Below, one piece after another: positions 63,401 to 64,000 of a DNA stretch of 64,000 bases (its first letter is position 1; the number at the start of each line of letters is the position of its first letter). Source of the DNA: Montifringilla adamsi (Eukaryota; Chordata; Aves; Passeriformes; Passeridae); contig JAGGNK010008337.1 of NCBI GenBank assembly GCA_017590115.1, forward strand, positions 5,943,609 through 6,007,608. Direction: 5' to 3'. Below the pieces are notes generated by a model. That model worked only from the letters and a program-made list of their open reading frames with translations. It ran no database searches and was not told the origin of the DNA. The position numbers and the translations under genes are program-made.

Positions 63401-64000
63401 CACGAGGGAGCAGCAATTGCTTTCTTTGATACTTCTGAAGCCAGCGGGAATATTTGTCCATGGAGTTCCCCATGGATGCAGCACACTGAGTATGTTTCTC
63501 CTCTACCTACAGTTAAATCACCAGCAGCCAAAACAACAGTCACTGAAGAGTGGGCAGCTCAGAAGATTTGAATGTGGAGTCAGGGTCTTCTCTAAGTCAG
63601 ATTTTAATTTCATGATCATCTTATGGATTTGCATCTCAGTGATGTCACTGGGGAGAGTCCTGGGGGAGAAGAGTGGGCAGGGAGAATCTTCTTGACCTCA
63701 CTTATGTAGTCCTCTCAGTCTGCAATAAGAAGTAAGCTCAGATCTTGTAGGCAGAGGACAAGTGGCAAGGAAAAACAATGCTGTGGTAAGGAAGCACCAA
63801 GTGAGAGCTCTGAAACATCTACCTGGGAGAAATGGTGCAAATGAAATGAAAGAAAATTGCAATGGGTCTGCTAGCTGTAAAAAGAGAAGCAAAAAATTGA
63901 GTCTTGACTTAGTGAAGCTTACTGCCTATGGCAGCAACAAAATAAAGTCAAAGATTTGACTATGAATGTGTCCTGAGGAGCCCAGCACGGTGGCAGAGGT
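60496..64000. other. Intergenic DNA, window end
   Basis: No gene is recognised. Open frames of up to 132 codons (62444-62842 on -, 61988-62338 on +) lack known domains. A 15-base direct repeat, agtgctttaagatgc, occurs at 62438 and 62454, and gtgtccatgg occurs twice near 62216-62241. Confidence 0.7.

Overview
The window is vertebrate nuclear DNA, almost certainly from a bird and probably a passerine. It is AT-rich and intron-dominated, with exons of 94 to 220 bases separated by introns of 0.9 to 11 kb. It carries CR1 LINE 3' ends of avian type and endogenous-retrovirus LTRs that resemble passerine families as I remember them. No species can be named from the sequence alone.

One protein-coding gene is present, on the + strand: SPTLC3, a catalytic subunit of serine palmitoyltransferase. 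Eleven coding exons (numbered 2 to 12, assuming one further coding exon upstream of base 1) were placed by hand: 3809-4000, 5482-5636, 6550-6698, 17554-17678, 19976-20069, 28592-28697, 36042-36261, 38400-38526, 49730-49865, 51132-51261 and 53595-53708. All have AG/GT boundaries and the phases join without a break. They give 1548 nt, or 515 residues plus stop, which is human SPTLC3 minus its first roughly 37 residues. The pyridoxal-phosphate lysine is encoded at 36220-36222. A 3'UTR follows, with an AATAAA at 54045-54050.

Layout: 1-3808 is the end of intron 1, with an old CR1 fragment. 3809-6698 holds exons 2-4. 6699-17553 is a large intron with two CR1 fragments flanking an antisense LTR that contains two internal tandem duplications. 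17554-20069 holds exons 5-6, with a second antisense LTR ending about 100 bp before exon 6. 20070-36041 is two long introns around exon 7. 36042-38526 holds exons 8-9. 38527-49729 is a large intron with two CpG-rich patches and a 22-bp perfect palindrome. 49730-53708 holds exons 10-12, with a recent 281-bp tandem duplication in intron 10. From about 54070 to the end is intergenic DNA with no gene I can recognise. It includes an antisense proviral remnant: an LTR followed by a tRNA-Lys type primer binding site.

I found no second protein-coding gene, RNA gene, CRISPR array or previously undescribed system. The points most worth a second look are the palindrome beside a CpG patch, the intronic CpG patches, the clustered ATTGCAA motifs in intron 6, the possible intronic polyadenylation after exon 9, the LTR beside exon 6 and the proviral remnant.
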